Assembly (NCBI GenBank): GCA_020442095.1
Contig: JAGRKY010000317.1
Coordinates: 1-6,068, forward strand
DNA from: Bauldia sp.
Lineage (GTDB): Bacteria > Pseudomonadota > Alphaproteobacteria > Rhizobiales > Kaistiaceae
Reading direction: 5' to 3'
Length of the DNA stretch: 6,068 bases
Shown in pieces: positions 1 to 5,623 of this stretch. The notes under the pieces are model-generated. The model had not been told where the DNA came from. It made no database searches and saw only the letters and a list, made by a program, of their open reading frames with translations. How positions within the stretch are numbered: the first letter of the stretch is position 1; each line of letters starts with the position of its first letter. A program made the translations under genes and the position numbers.

Positions 1-39
1 GCGGCGCGTGACGGAAATGCTGTCCATGATGTCGTCCAT
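1..39 (-). CDS. Possible 5' end of a further gene running off the left edge (weak)
   Basis: On the minus strand an ATG at 39 opens a frame that stays open to the window edge and reads MDDIMDSISVTRR. A second in-frame ATG lies at 27. The visible codons nearly all end in G or C, like real genes here, but 13 codons are too few to judge. No good ribosome binding site precedes either ATG. The frame begins 62 nt after the proV stop codon, so it could be a further gene of the transporter operon. The plus strand offers a competing reading, an open frame ending in TAG at 59-61 that could be the tail of a convergent gene. No product can be named. Confidence 0.2.
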   Translation of the reverse strand, partial: MDDIMDSISVTRR

Positions 40-75
40 ACGGCGAACCGGCGATGTCTAGCACGGGCAGGGAGC

Positions 76-101
76 GCGGGCGACAACCCGTTGCAGCCCG
101 C
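76..101 (-). terminator. GC-rich hairpin directly after proV, possible terminator or mRNA 3'-end stabiliser
   Basis: Read on the minus strand, bases 101-76 fold on themselves. The outer stem has six G:C pairs, then comes one T-C mismatch, then four pairs including one G-T, closed by a four-base loop CGGG. The hairpin abuts the proV stop codon. No run of T follows it, so it is not a classic intrinsic terminator. It could protect the 3' end of the message or act with Rho. Confidence 0.4.
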
Positions 102-1295
102 CTATTCGGCCGCCTCGAGATCCGGCGCCGGCATCAGAATTTCGCCGACCTCGGCGGCCGAGAGGATTCCCTCCAGCGATCCCTTCGCATCGATCACCGC
201 CACCGGAAAGCTGCTCGAAAGCGTCGCCGGCAGCGCCTCGGCGAGCGATGCCCCCGGCGCGATCGACGGGGCGCCGACCGCGATCTCATCGACCGTCGGC
301 CCGGAGTGGCTGGCGATCGCCGCGTTGACGGCGTCGCGGGTCACCACGCCGCGATAGCCGCGGGCATTCAGCACATAGCCGATCTCGGCGCCGCGCCGCT
401 GCATCTCGGCAAGCGCCTGTTCCAGCGTCTCGTCGGTGAGCCTCAGCGGCGGCGGCTTCATCACCGTCTCGACCGTCAGCACCCGGGCGCGATTGACGTC
501 CTTGACGAAGGCGCGGACGTAGTCGTCGGCCGGGTTGAGCAGGATCTCGGCCGGCGTCCCGATCTGCGACAGCGTGCCGTCCTTGAGGATCGCGATCCGG
601 TCGCCGAGCCTCAGCGCCTCGTCGAGATCGTGGGTGATGAAGACGATCGTCTTGTGGAGCCGCGACTGCAATTCGATCAGCTGGTCCTGCATCTGGCCGC
701 GGATCAGCGGGTCGAGCGCCGAGAAGGCCTCGTCCATCAGCAGGATTTCCGGATCGGTGCAGAGCGCCCGCGCCAGCCCCACCCGCTGCTGCATGCCGCC
801 CGAAAGCTGTTCCGGATACTGGTCCTCGTAGCCGTTGAGCCCGACCGTCGCGACCCACTCGGCCGCCTTCGCCTCGCGGGCGGCCCTCGCCTCGCCCCGG
901 ATCTCCAGGCCATAGGCGACGTTCTGCAGCACCGTCCGGTGGGGAAACAGACCGAAGCGCTGGAAGACCATGCCGGTCTTGTTGCGGCGGAACGCCTCGA
1001 GCTCGCGGATCGACAGCTTGAGGATATCCCTGCCGTCGATGAGGATCTCGCCCTCGGTCGGGTCGATCAGGCGGTTGAGGTGGCGGATCAGGGTCGATTT
1101 GCCCGACCCCGACAACCCCATCACCACGAAGATCTCGCCCCGCTCCACCGTCAGCGAGATGTCGTAGAGCCCGACCGTGTGGTTGCTCTCGGCGAGGATT
1201 TCTTCCTTGCTCGCCCCGGCCTTCAGCCGGGCAAGCGCCTTCTCCGGTCGCGGCCCGAAGATCTTGGTGACGTGGCGGACGTCGATCAGCGCCAT
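102..1295 (-). CDS. proV: Glycine betaine/proline-type ABC transporter ATP-binding protein (ProV/ChoV family)
   Basis: This is the cytoplasmic ATPase that powers import of a quaternary amine such as glycine betaine, choline or proline betaine. The 397-residue length is close to E. coli ProV (400). The N-terminal family segment with KIFG and an EKAL-like stretch comes before the nucleotide-binding domain. Visible motifs are Walker A GLSGSGKST (60-68), Q-loop FQRFGLFPH (111-119), signature LSGGMQQR (164-171), Walker B ILLMDEAFSALD (184-195) and the H-loop histidine 222. Residues from about 277 to 390 have the length and position of the paired CBS domains of this family, which in OpuA-type transporters sense ionic strength; their sequence is only loosely recognisable by eye. 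The start lies 3 nt after the proW stop, and translational coupling is likely because only a weak GGCGG-like site precedes it. The substrate cannot be told from the ATPase, so choV is an equally fair name. Confidence 0.96.
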   Translation of the reverse strand: MALIDVRHVTKIFGPRPEKALARLKAGASKEEILAESNHTVGLYDISLTVERGEIFVVMGLSGSGKSTLIRHLNRLIDPTEGEILIDGRDILKLSIRELEAFRRNKTGMVFQRFGLFPHRTVLQNVAYGLEIRGEARAAREAKAAEWVATVGLNGYEDQYPEQLSGGMQQRVGLARALCTDPEILLMDEAFSALDPLIRGQMQDQLIELQSRLHKTIVFITHDLDEALRLGDRIAILKDGTLSQIGTPAEILLNPADDYVRAFVKDVNRARVLTVETVMKPPPLRLTDETLEQALAEMQRRGAEIGYVLNARGYRGVVTRDAVNAAIASHSGPTVDEIAVGAPSIAPGASLAEALPATLSSSFPVAVIDAKGSLEGILSAAEVGEILMPAPDLEAAE

Positions 1296-1298
1296 GGC

Positions 1299-2156
1299 TC
1301 AGCCGCCCGCCGTCCGGTAGGCCTGCATCCGGCGGCCGAAGGCCTGGCTGATGCGGTCGAAGATGATCGCCAGGATGACGATGCCGATGCCGCCGACGAG
1401 GCCCTTGCCGGGGTCGTTGCGCTGCAGCCCGAGCAGCACCGTCTCGCCGATCCCGCGCGCCCCGATCATCGAGGCGATCACCACCATCGCCAGCGCCATC
1501 ATCATCGTCTGGTTGATGCCCTGCATGATCGACGGCAGCGCCAGCGGGATCTGCACGCCCTTCAGCATCTGCCAGCGGGTCGCGCCAAAGGCGCGGCTCG
1601 CCTCGACCACCGCATGGTCGACCTGGCGAATGCCGAGGTCGGTCAGCCGGATCAGCGGCGGCGTCGCATAGATCACCGTCGCGAGGATCGCCGGCACCTT
1701 GCCGAGGCCGAAGAGCATCGCCGCCGGGATCAGGTAGACGAAGCTCGGGATGGTCTGCATCAGGTCGAGGATCGGATTGAGCAGCGCCCGGGCGATGTCG
1801 CTGCGCGCGGCGAGCACGCCGAGCGGAATGCCGATGACGACGGCGATGGCGACCGAGACCAGCATGATAGCGATGGTCTGCATCGCCTGTTCCCAAAGGC
1901 CGAGGCTGCCGAGCAGCCAGGCCAGCGCGATGATGCCGAGCGACAGGAGGATATTGCGGCTTGCCGCATAGGCAATGAGCCCGACGGCGACCAGCACCAG
2001 CCACGGCGGCGCCCAGCGCAGCGCCTGCTCGATCAGGATCAGGACGCTGAGCAGCGCATCGGAGATCGATTCGAAGAAATCGCCGTAATTGACGATCAGC
2101 CACTTGATGAAGGCATTGGTGGCGTCTGCGATCGGCTTGCCGATATCGACGAACAT
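1299..2156 (-). CDS. proW: Glycine betaine/proline-type ABC transporter permease (ProW/ChoW family)
   Basis: This is the inner-membrane subunit that forms the translocation path and docks the ATPase. It has 285 residues. A hydrophilic N-terminal stretch of about 48 residues is followed by hydrophobic segments near 50-65, 69-87, 92-114, 133-155, 156-166, 213-235 and 254-267. The binding-protein-dependent permease EAA loop is clear: EASRAFG at 185-191, followed by IPLALP at 203-208. The length is like rhizobial ChoW and shorter than E. coli ProW, which has a longer N-terminal extension. The ATG is supported by GGGGA eight nucleotides upstream. The gene sits between proX (74 nt upstream, with a hairpin in the gap) and proV (3 nt downstream). 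The family assignment is firm; the substrate is inferred from proX. Confidence 0.95.
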   Translation of the reverse strand: MFVDIGKPIADATNAFIKWLIVNYGDFFESISDALLSVLILIEQALRWAPPWLVLVAVGLIAYAASRNILLSLGIIALAWLLGSLGLWEQAMQTIAIMLVSVAIAVVIGIPLGVLAARSDIARALLNPILDLMQTIPSFVYLIPAAMLFGLGKVPAILATVIYATPPLIRLTDLGIRQVDHAVVEASRAFGATRWQMLKGVQIPLALPSIMQGINQTMMMALAMVVIASMIGARGIGETVLLGLQRNDPGKGLVGGIGIVILAIIFDRISQAFGRRMQAYRTAGG

Positions 2157-2177
2157 CGTTGCTGTCCCCGGAAACCG

Positions 2178-2206
2178 ACGGGCCGGCGCAGTCTACACCG
2201 GCCCGT
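2178..2206 (-). promoter_or_regulatory. Perfect 9-bp hairpin between proX and proW
   Basis: The arms ACGGGCCGG (2178-2186) and CCGGCCCGT (2198-2206) are exact reverse complements around an 11-base loop, within the 74-nt gap between the proX stop and the proW start. Seven of the nine pairs, or more, are G:C. On the transcript it is followed by CGGTTTCC, not a proper U-run. Hairpins here in binding-protein-dependent transporter operons commonly block 3' exonucleases or cause partial termination, so that more binding protein than membrane components is made. That role is inferred. The inverted repeat itself is seen directly. Confidence 0.6.
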
Positions 2207-2230
2207 ACGGATCGTGACGGATCGCCTCGT

Positions 2231-3241
2231 CTAGTCGCCGAGCTTCGCCTTGACGCCGGCGACGGCCTCCGCCGGCAGCCACTTCGTCCAGTCGTCGTTC
2301 GACTTGAGGAAATGCACCGCCGTCTCGTCCGGGCTCGCATCATTGTCGCGCATATAGGCGAGCGCCGCGGAGGTCGCGGCATTGGTCGAGCTGTAGGCCT
2401 TGAGGAAGGCGGTGAGCGCGGGCGCCTTGTCGGAGAATTCCTTGTTGGCGCCGATGATCACCCTGCTGACCGGATAGGCCGTCGCCTTGGTCGGATGGTC
2501 GGAAGCCATCATCTCGTCCCACACCGCCTTGTCGAAGGGCGCTTCCTCAAGCCTGGTGAAGTCGTATTTGCCGAGCAGCCAGGTCGGGCCCCAGTAGTAG
2601 AAGACCGCCGGCTTGTCGCGGAGCGCCGCGGCCTCGGCTGCGGCGGCCAGCGCCTCGCCGGTGCCCGGCCGGAAATTGGTGTATTTGTCGGCGAGCCCGT
2701 AGGCCTCGAGCTTCTTGGAGTTGACGATCTCGCACTGCCAGCCGGCCGGACAGTTGTAGAAGCGCCCCTTGCCGGGCTCCTCGGGGTCGGCGAAGAGTTC
2801 GGTGTATTTCGGCAGGTCGGTCACCGCCTTGAGATCGGGCGCCTTGGCATCGGGGCCGGAGACAACCGAGGTCGGCACGAACCAGCCCTCGGTCGCATCC
2901 GGGTAGGTGGTGCCGAGCGCGACGGTCTGGCCGGCTGCCTCGGCATCGACCCAGGCTTGCGCCGGGTTGGCGGTCCAGATCTCCATGATGATATCGGCAT
3001 CGCCACGGGCAACGCCGTTGATCAGCGGAATCGTGTCGCCGGGAATGCTGTCGACCTCGCAGCCGAAGCCGTCGCGGATGATGCGGCTCGCAACCGCCGT
3101 GTGGAACTGGGCCGAGCCGTAGTTGAGGTCGGCAAAGACGACCGGCCGGTCGATGTCGCATTTCGCCATCTCGGCGTCCTGCGCGAAGGCCGGCGCCGCG
3201 GCGAGGACGCCGAAGGCGACGGCAATGGCATAGCGGAACAT
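2231..3241 (-). CDS. proX: Periplasmic glycine betaine/proline-type substrate-binding protein (ProX family)
   Basis: This protein captures the quaternary-amine substrate in the periplasm and delivers it to ProW. It has 336 residues with a signal peptide at 1-20 (a hydrophobic run ending AFA before QD), then one OpuAC-type domain. Three tryptophans line up with the aromatic cage of E. coli ProX (Trp65, Trp140, Trp188): W89 in EIWTANP, W168 in NCPAGWQC and W217 in YYWGP. Cysteines 164 and 170 flank the second one as in the E. coli protein; C28 and C61 could form another pair. Two ATGs stand in tandem. AGGAGG is 4 nt from the one at 3244 and 7 nt from the one at 3241, so the second was chosen; the difference is one Met. 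It is the first gene of the operon, with a leader likely longer than 50 nt. The cage favours a trimethylammonium ligand, but betaine, choline and proline betaine cannot be told apart by eye. Confidence 0.94.
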   Translation of the reverse strand: MFRYAIAVAFGVLAAAPAFAQDAEMAKCDIDRPVVFADLNYGSAQFHTAVASRIIRDGFGCEVDSIPGDTIPLINGVARGDADIIMEIWTANPAQAWVDAEAAGQTVALGTTYPDATEGWFVPTSVVSGPDAKAPDLKAVTDLPKYTELFADPEEPGKGRFYNCPAGWQCEIVNSKKLEAYGLADKYTNFRPGTGEALAAAAEAAALRDKPAVFYYWGPTWLLGKYDFTRLEEAPFDKAVWDEMMASDHPTKATAYPVSRVIIGANKEFSDKAPALTAFLKAYSSTNAATSAALAYMRDNDASPDETAVHFLKSNDDWTKWLPAEAVAGVKAKLGD

Positions 3242-3245
3242 CATC

Positions 3246-3251
3246 AATCCT
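3246..3251 (-). promoter_or_regulatory. Strong ribosome binding site of proX
   Basis: On the minus strand the sequence is AGGAGG followed by ATTG and two consecutive ATGs. It is a full match to the anti-Shine-Dalgarno core. The spacing is 4 nt to the first ATG (3244) and 7 nt to the second (3241), so it favours the second. It also rules out the upstream extension of this frame to 3358, whose N-terminus would bury the signal peptide. Confidence 0.8.
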
Positions 3252-3392
3252 CCTGCATTGGTGCGTATGGCTGCGCCCGGCGGGCGCGAAGCGATGGCGG
3301 GATATGGCGTGGCTGGAAACCTGGACGCGTCGCGGAAAGGCAGACGGGCCGGGAACACTCCGCTCCTTCGCCGGCGGAAACTGCAATTTGGA

Positions 3393-3496
3393 TGTCAGCC
3401 TGGATTGTCTGGCCCCGTTTCCCGATCCCCGGCCCGCGCGCGACTCCTGTCCGTGATGCTGACATTGTAACGCCGGCAACTGTCAGGGAGTGTCAG
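3393..3496. promoter_or_regulatory. Cluster of four TGTCAG/CTGACA hexamers with a minus-strand TACAAT box
   Basis: TGTCAG occurs at 3393-3398, 3481-3486 and 3491-3496, and its reverse complement CTGACA at 3459-3464. The last two direct copies are exactly 10 bp apart, and the 3459 and 3481 copies form an inverted pair 22 bp apart (start to start). Both spacings put the copies on the same face of the helix. ATGTCAGC at 3392-3399 is repeated inverted at 3458-3465. On the minus strand TACAAT (3469-3464) resembles a -10 box, but no good -35 sits at 16-18 bp; the CTGACA copies lie 11 and 21 bp upstream. This could be a regulated proXWV promoter that depends on an activator. The role is inferred. 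Confidence 0.35.
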
Positions 3497-3547
3497 GAGC
3501 ATCCGGCGCGCCTTGGCGACATTCTCCTCATGGACGTCTCCGGTGAT

Positions 3548-3566
3548 CGACCGGCCAGTCCGGTCG
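3548..3566. repeat. Perfect 7-bp inverted repeat (hairpin or operator)
   Basis: CGACCGG (3548-3554) and CCGGTCG (3560-3566) are exact reverse complements with a 5-base spacer, in the non-coding stretch upstream of the hydrolase gene. No T-run follows on either side, so it is not a terminator. It shares the GACCGG core with the palindrome at 3669-3678, so both could be sites for one regulator. Confidence 0.35.
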
Positions 3567-3668
3567 TCGGCCGGGAAGGTTACAAAAAACATAGCGGGGC
3601 AACCGGGAATGTCAAAAAGGCCGCCGGCGCATGGCCGCTGGCGCAGCGTGCCGGCTTCGGCTAAATGC

Positions 3669-3678
3669 TGACCGGTCA
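3669..3678. promoter_or_regulatory. Perfect 10-bp palindrome TGACCGGTCA upstream of the hydrolase start
   Basis: The palindrome ends 27 nt before the chosen TTG start codon at 3706. Its position would suit a repressor site overlapping the transcription start or the leader. A chance occurrence of a 10-bp palindrome is not rare in GC-rich DNA, so this is only a candidate operator. Confidence 0.25.
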
Positions 3679-3705
3679 AATCGAGGGCCATTCGGGGACC
3701 ACCCA

Positions 3706-4959
3706 TTGCCGGACAAGAGACCTGCCCACCCGAGCCTCGTGAAGCGCCGGCGTGTCGTGCATATCTACGGCTTCGAGCCGACCGCGATCGAGCGGCTCGA
3801 CCGGCGCATGAACAGCGGGCTCCGGCGCTTCGGGACCCTGTGGGGCGCCACGGCGACCGCGTCGCCATGCACCATCGCGCCGGACCAGCGCTCGGTCACC
3901 TGGGACGTCCGCACCGTCGGCCCCAACTGGACCACCGACTGCCGCTACACGATCCTGCGCTGGGATGAGCTGATGGCGCCCTATGTCGAGCGAAGCTGGC
4001 TCGGCCGGATGATCCACGGCTACAAGGCGCTCTTCGAATTCATCTGGACGGGGACGCTGCGCCGCTACTTCAAGGCCAACATCCGCTACGGGCTGTTCTT
4101 CATCTACCCGCTGCTGACCCTCGTCGGCTTCATCCTCCTCGCCATTGCCGCAGGCCTCGTCGCCTCGTGGCTCGGCATGCCGCTCGGCTGGCTCGGCGCG
4201 ACCCTCGTCGGCATCGTCGTCTTCGCCCTGCTGCTGCGGGTCGTCGGCGGATATTTCTACCTCGACTTCGCGCTCGCCGACTGGGCCTGCGCCGCCGATC
4301 TCTGCCGGCGTGAAGTGCCCGGCATGGAGGCGCTCGTCGAGCAGTTCGCAGGGGTCGTCATCGAGGCCATCCGCGACCCGGAGGCCGACGAGGTCCTGCT
4401 TTCCGGCGTCAGCCTCGGCGCAATGATGATGGTCGAGGCGATCGCCCGCGCCTACCGGTCGACGCCGGGCCTCGACAAGGAGGTCGACCGCGCCGCCTTC
4501 CTCACCGTCGGCTCCTCGATCATGAAGATCGGCCTCCACCCGGCGGCCACGGCCCTGCGCCAGGACGTCTACCGCGTCGGCGCCGAGAAATCGCTCTTCT
4601 GGGTCGAGTACCAGGCCAAGGTCGACCCGATCAATTTCTACAAGACCGACCCGGTCGCCGATCTCGGCAACCCGAAGACCGGCAGTCCGGTCATCAAGAT
4701 GATCCGTATCCGCGACATGATGAGCGCGGAAGCCTACCGGCGCGCACAGCGGGGCTCCCTGCACCTCCATCGGCAGTTTGTGATGCCGAACGCCAGGCGC
4801 TACTTCTACGACTTCTACCATATCGGTTTCGGCCCCCTGCGATTGGCCGACCGGGTCCGGCTCGGCAAGCGAACCGTGTCCTTTTTCGCGGGGGATGGCA
4901 GCTACAGGAGCAAGCGGCGAGCCGGGAAATCCCGGAAAGCAGCCGCGATTGGAGAGTGA
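3706..4959 (+). CDS. Membrane-embedded alpha/beta-hydrolase-like protein of unknown function
   Basis: I know similar unnamed alphaproteobacterial proteins but no established function. Taking TTG 3706 as the start gives 417 residues. GGGGA lies 7 nt before it. The ATG at 3631 would add 25 residues whose codons are not gene-like: 13 of 24 third positions are G/C, against 22 of 24 just after 3741. GTG 3739 is a further option without a binding site. The N-terminal strand VVHIYGFEP (17-25) resembles the VxxHG strand and oxyanion turn of alpha/beta hydrolases. Two hydrophobic segments follow at about 128-153 and 159-180, then a nucleophile elbow GVSLG (234-238) with Ser236. Candidate Asp is 307 (KVDP) and candidate His 353 or 355 (LHLHRQF). 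The C-terminus is rich in Lys and Arg. The stop codon overlaps the next gene. An acyl or ester substrate in or near the membrane is plausible but unproven. Confidence 0.85.
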   Translation: MPDKRPAHPSLVKRRRVVHIYGFEPTAIERLDRRMNSGLRRFGTLWGATATASPCTIAPDQRSVTWDVRTVGPNWTTDCRYTILRWDELMAPYVERSWLGRMIHGYKALFEFIWTGTLRRYFKANIRYGLFFIYPLLTLVGFILLAIAAGLVASWLGMPLGWLGATLVGIVVFALLLRVVGGYFYLDFALADWACAADLCRREVPGMEALVEQFAGVVIEAIRDPEADEVLLSGVSLGAMMMVEAIARAYRSTPGLDKEVDRAAFLTVGSSIMKIGLHPAATALRQDVYRVGAEKSLFWVEYQAKVDPINFYKTDPVADLGNPKTGSPVIKMIRIRDMMSAEAYRRAQRGSLHLHRQFVMPNARRYFYDFYHIGFGPLRLADRVRLGKRTVSFFAGDGSYRSKRRAGKSRKAAAIGE

Positions 4960-5555
4960 TGAGTCAACTTGTTGCGGAATGGATCTGGTTCATCGGCGGC
5001 GTTCTGTGGTTCGTCATCCGCTATCCGCACCAGCGCCGGTCGCGCAAGACCAAGGTCGCCCGGTCGGCCGGCGGACGGCGTGATCAATGGCTGCTGATGT
5101 CGTCGCTGACCGGCCTCGCCATCATCCCGCTGATCTATTTCATCCTCGGTTTCTTCGTCACCGGGCCGCGCTTCGCGGACTACCCCTTCAGCCCGGTCCA
5201 GGGCTGGATCGGCCTGGCGCTGATGCTAGCGGCGCTGGGGCTGCTCTACGAGACCCACCGCCAGCTTGGCCGCAACTGGTCGGTGACGCTCGACACCCGC
5301 AAGAAGCACACCCTCATTGATACCGGCCTCTACGCCTTCGTCCGCCATCCGATGTATTCGGCATTCTGGCTGCTCGCCTTTGCCCAGGCCGCGCTCCTCG
5401 CCAACTGGATCGCCGGCCTCGCGGGCATCGTCGGCTGGGGAATCCTGTTTTTCCTGCGGGTCGGCAAGGAAGAGCAGCTCATGGTCGAGACGTTCGGCGA
5501 CGACTACCGCGCCTACATGAAGCGGACAAAACGGGTCGTTCCACTGATCTATTGA
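4959..5555 (+). CDS. Isoprenylcysteine carboxyl methyltransferase-like membrane protein (ICMT/PEMT superfamily)
   Basis: A 198-residue integral membrane protein with hydrophobic segments near 7-21, 47-66, 80-97, 134-148 and 152-167. The C-terminal half carries the superfamily pattern for S-adenosylmethionine binding: HRQLGRNWS (100-108), DTGLYAFVRHPMY (121-133), and EEQLMVETFGDDYRAYMKRTKRVVP (171-195, core Glu171/Glu172, Tyr183, Tyr186). The length is usual for bacterial members. ATG 4959 shares its A with the stop of the preceding gene (TGATG) and follows GGAGAG closely; GTG 4956, one codon earlier, is the alternative. The overlap indicates translational coupling with the hydrolase. Bacteria generally lack prenylated CaaX proteins, so the true acceptor, possibly a lipid, small molecule or carboxylate, is unknown. 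The family is confident and the substrate is not. Confidence 0.88.
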   Translation: MSQLVAEWIWFIGGVLWFVIRYPHQRRSRKTKVARSAGGRRDQWLLMSSLTGLAIIPLIYFILGFFVTGPRFADYPFSPVQGWIGLALMLAALGLLYETHRQLGRNWSVTLDTRKKHTLIDTGLYAFVRHPMYSAFWLLAFAQAALLANWIAGLAGIVGWGILFFLRVGKEEQLMVETFGDDYRAYMKRTKRVVPLIY

Positions 5556-5572
5556 CCGGTTGCCACCCCACG

Positions 5573-5595
5573 GCCATCTTTCTGATCAGGATGGC
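5573..5595 (+). other. Weak intercistronic hairpin after the methyltransferase gene
   Basis: GCCATC (5573-5578) and GATGGC (5590-5595) are reverse complements around an 11-base loop that contains the palindrome CTGATCAG. The stem is short and no T-run follows, so it would not be expected to stop transcription. It is compatible with read-through into the next gene, 29 nt further on. Confidence 0.25.
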
Positions 5596-5623
5596 GGGAG
5601 CCTGTTGGGAGACGGAGGATACG

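Larger units (their letters stand above)
3242..3705. other. Divergent intergenic region between proX and the hydrolase operon, no gene seen
   Basis: About 460 bp between two divergent genes. Open frames on both strands lack ribosome binding sites and show no bias for G or C at third positions. AT-rich patches occur near 3381-3392, 3464-3470, 3579-3593 and 3610-3617, unlike the flanking genes. Besides the separately listed motifs it contains a GC hairpin in the proX leader (arms GCGCCC 3273-3278 and GGGCGC 3282-3287, loop 3 nt) and a tandem imperfect 14-mer (3619-3632 and 3633-3646, 12 of 14 bases equal). No convincing sigma-70 promoter with both boxes was found for the plus strand. Confidence 0.6.

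Noticed and set aside
54..2234. Plus-strand open frame of 726 codons opposite proV and proW
   Set aside because: It is antisense to two genes with complete family motifs. Its product is very rich in Arg, Asp, His and Gln with no recognisable domain, as expected from GC-rich antisense frames.
286..2382. Minus-strand open frame of 698 codons across proV and proW in another frame
   Set aside because: It crosses both genes and their boundary, is rich in Arg, Pro and Ala, and contains only frame-shifted echoes of the transporter.
3619..3646. Tandem imperfect 14-base repeat
   Set aside because: Only two copies with 12 of 14 matches in GC-rich sequence; chance is a sufficient explanation and no function is suggested.
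2159..3664. Plus-strand open frame of 501 codons opposite proX and continuing into the intergenic region
   Set aside because: Antisense to proX, no ribosome binding site and no family signature. The part beyond proX loses third-position G/C bias.
3530..3664. Small plus-strand reading frame of 44 residues (ATG 3530) in the intergenic region
   Set aside because: No ribosome binding site (the upstream bases are CTCCTC), no codon bias, and it overlaps the hairpin. It is only the tail of the rejected longer frame.
3676..4821. Minus-strand open frame of 381 codons opposite the hydrolase gene
   Set aside because: Antisense to a gene with a clear hydrolase elbow and membrane segments. Its product is an acidic, Arg-rich shadow without domains.
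2231..5555. Idea that the methyltransferase-like gene works with the betaine/choline transporter (for example in phosphatidylcholine synthesis)
   Set aside because: The two units are divergent and separated by 460 bp. The methyltransferase is coupled to the hydrolase instead, and nothing in its sequence points to a phosphatidylethanolamine substrate.
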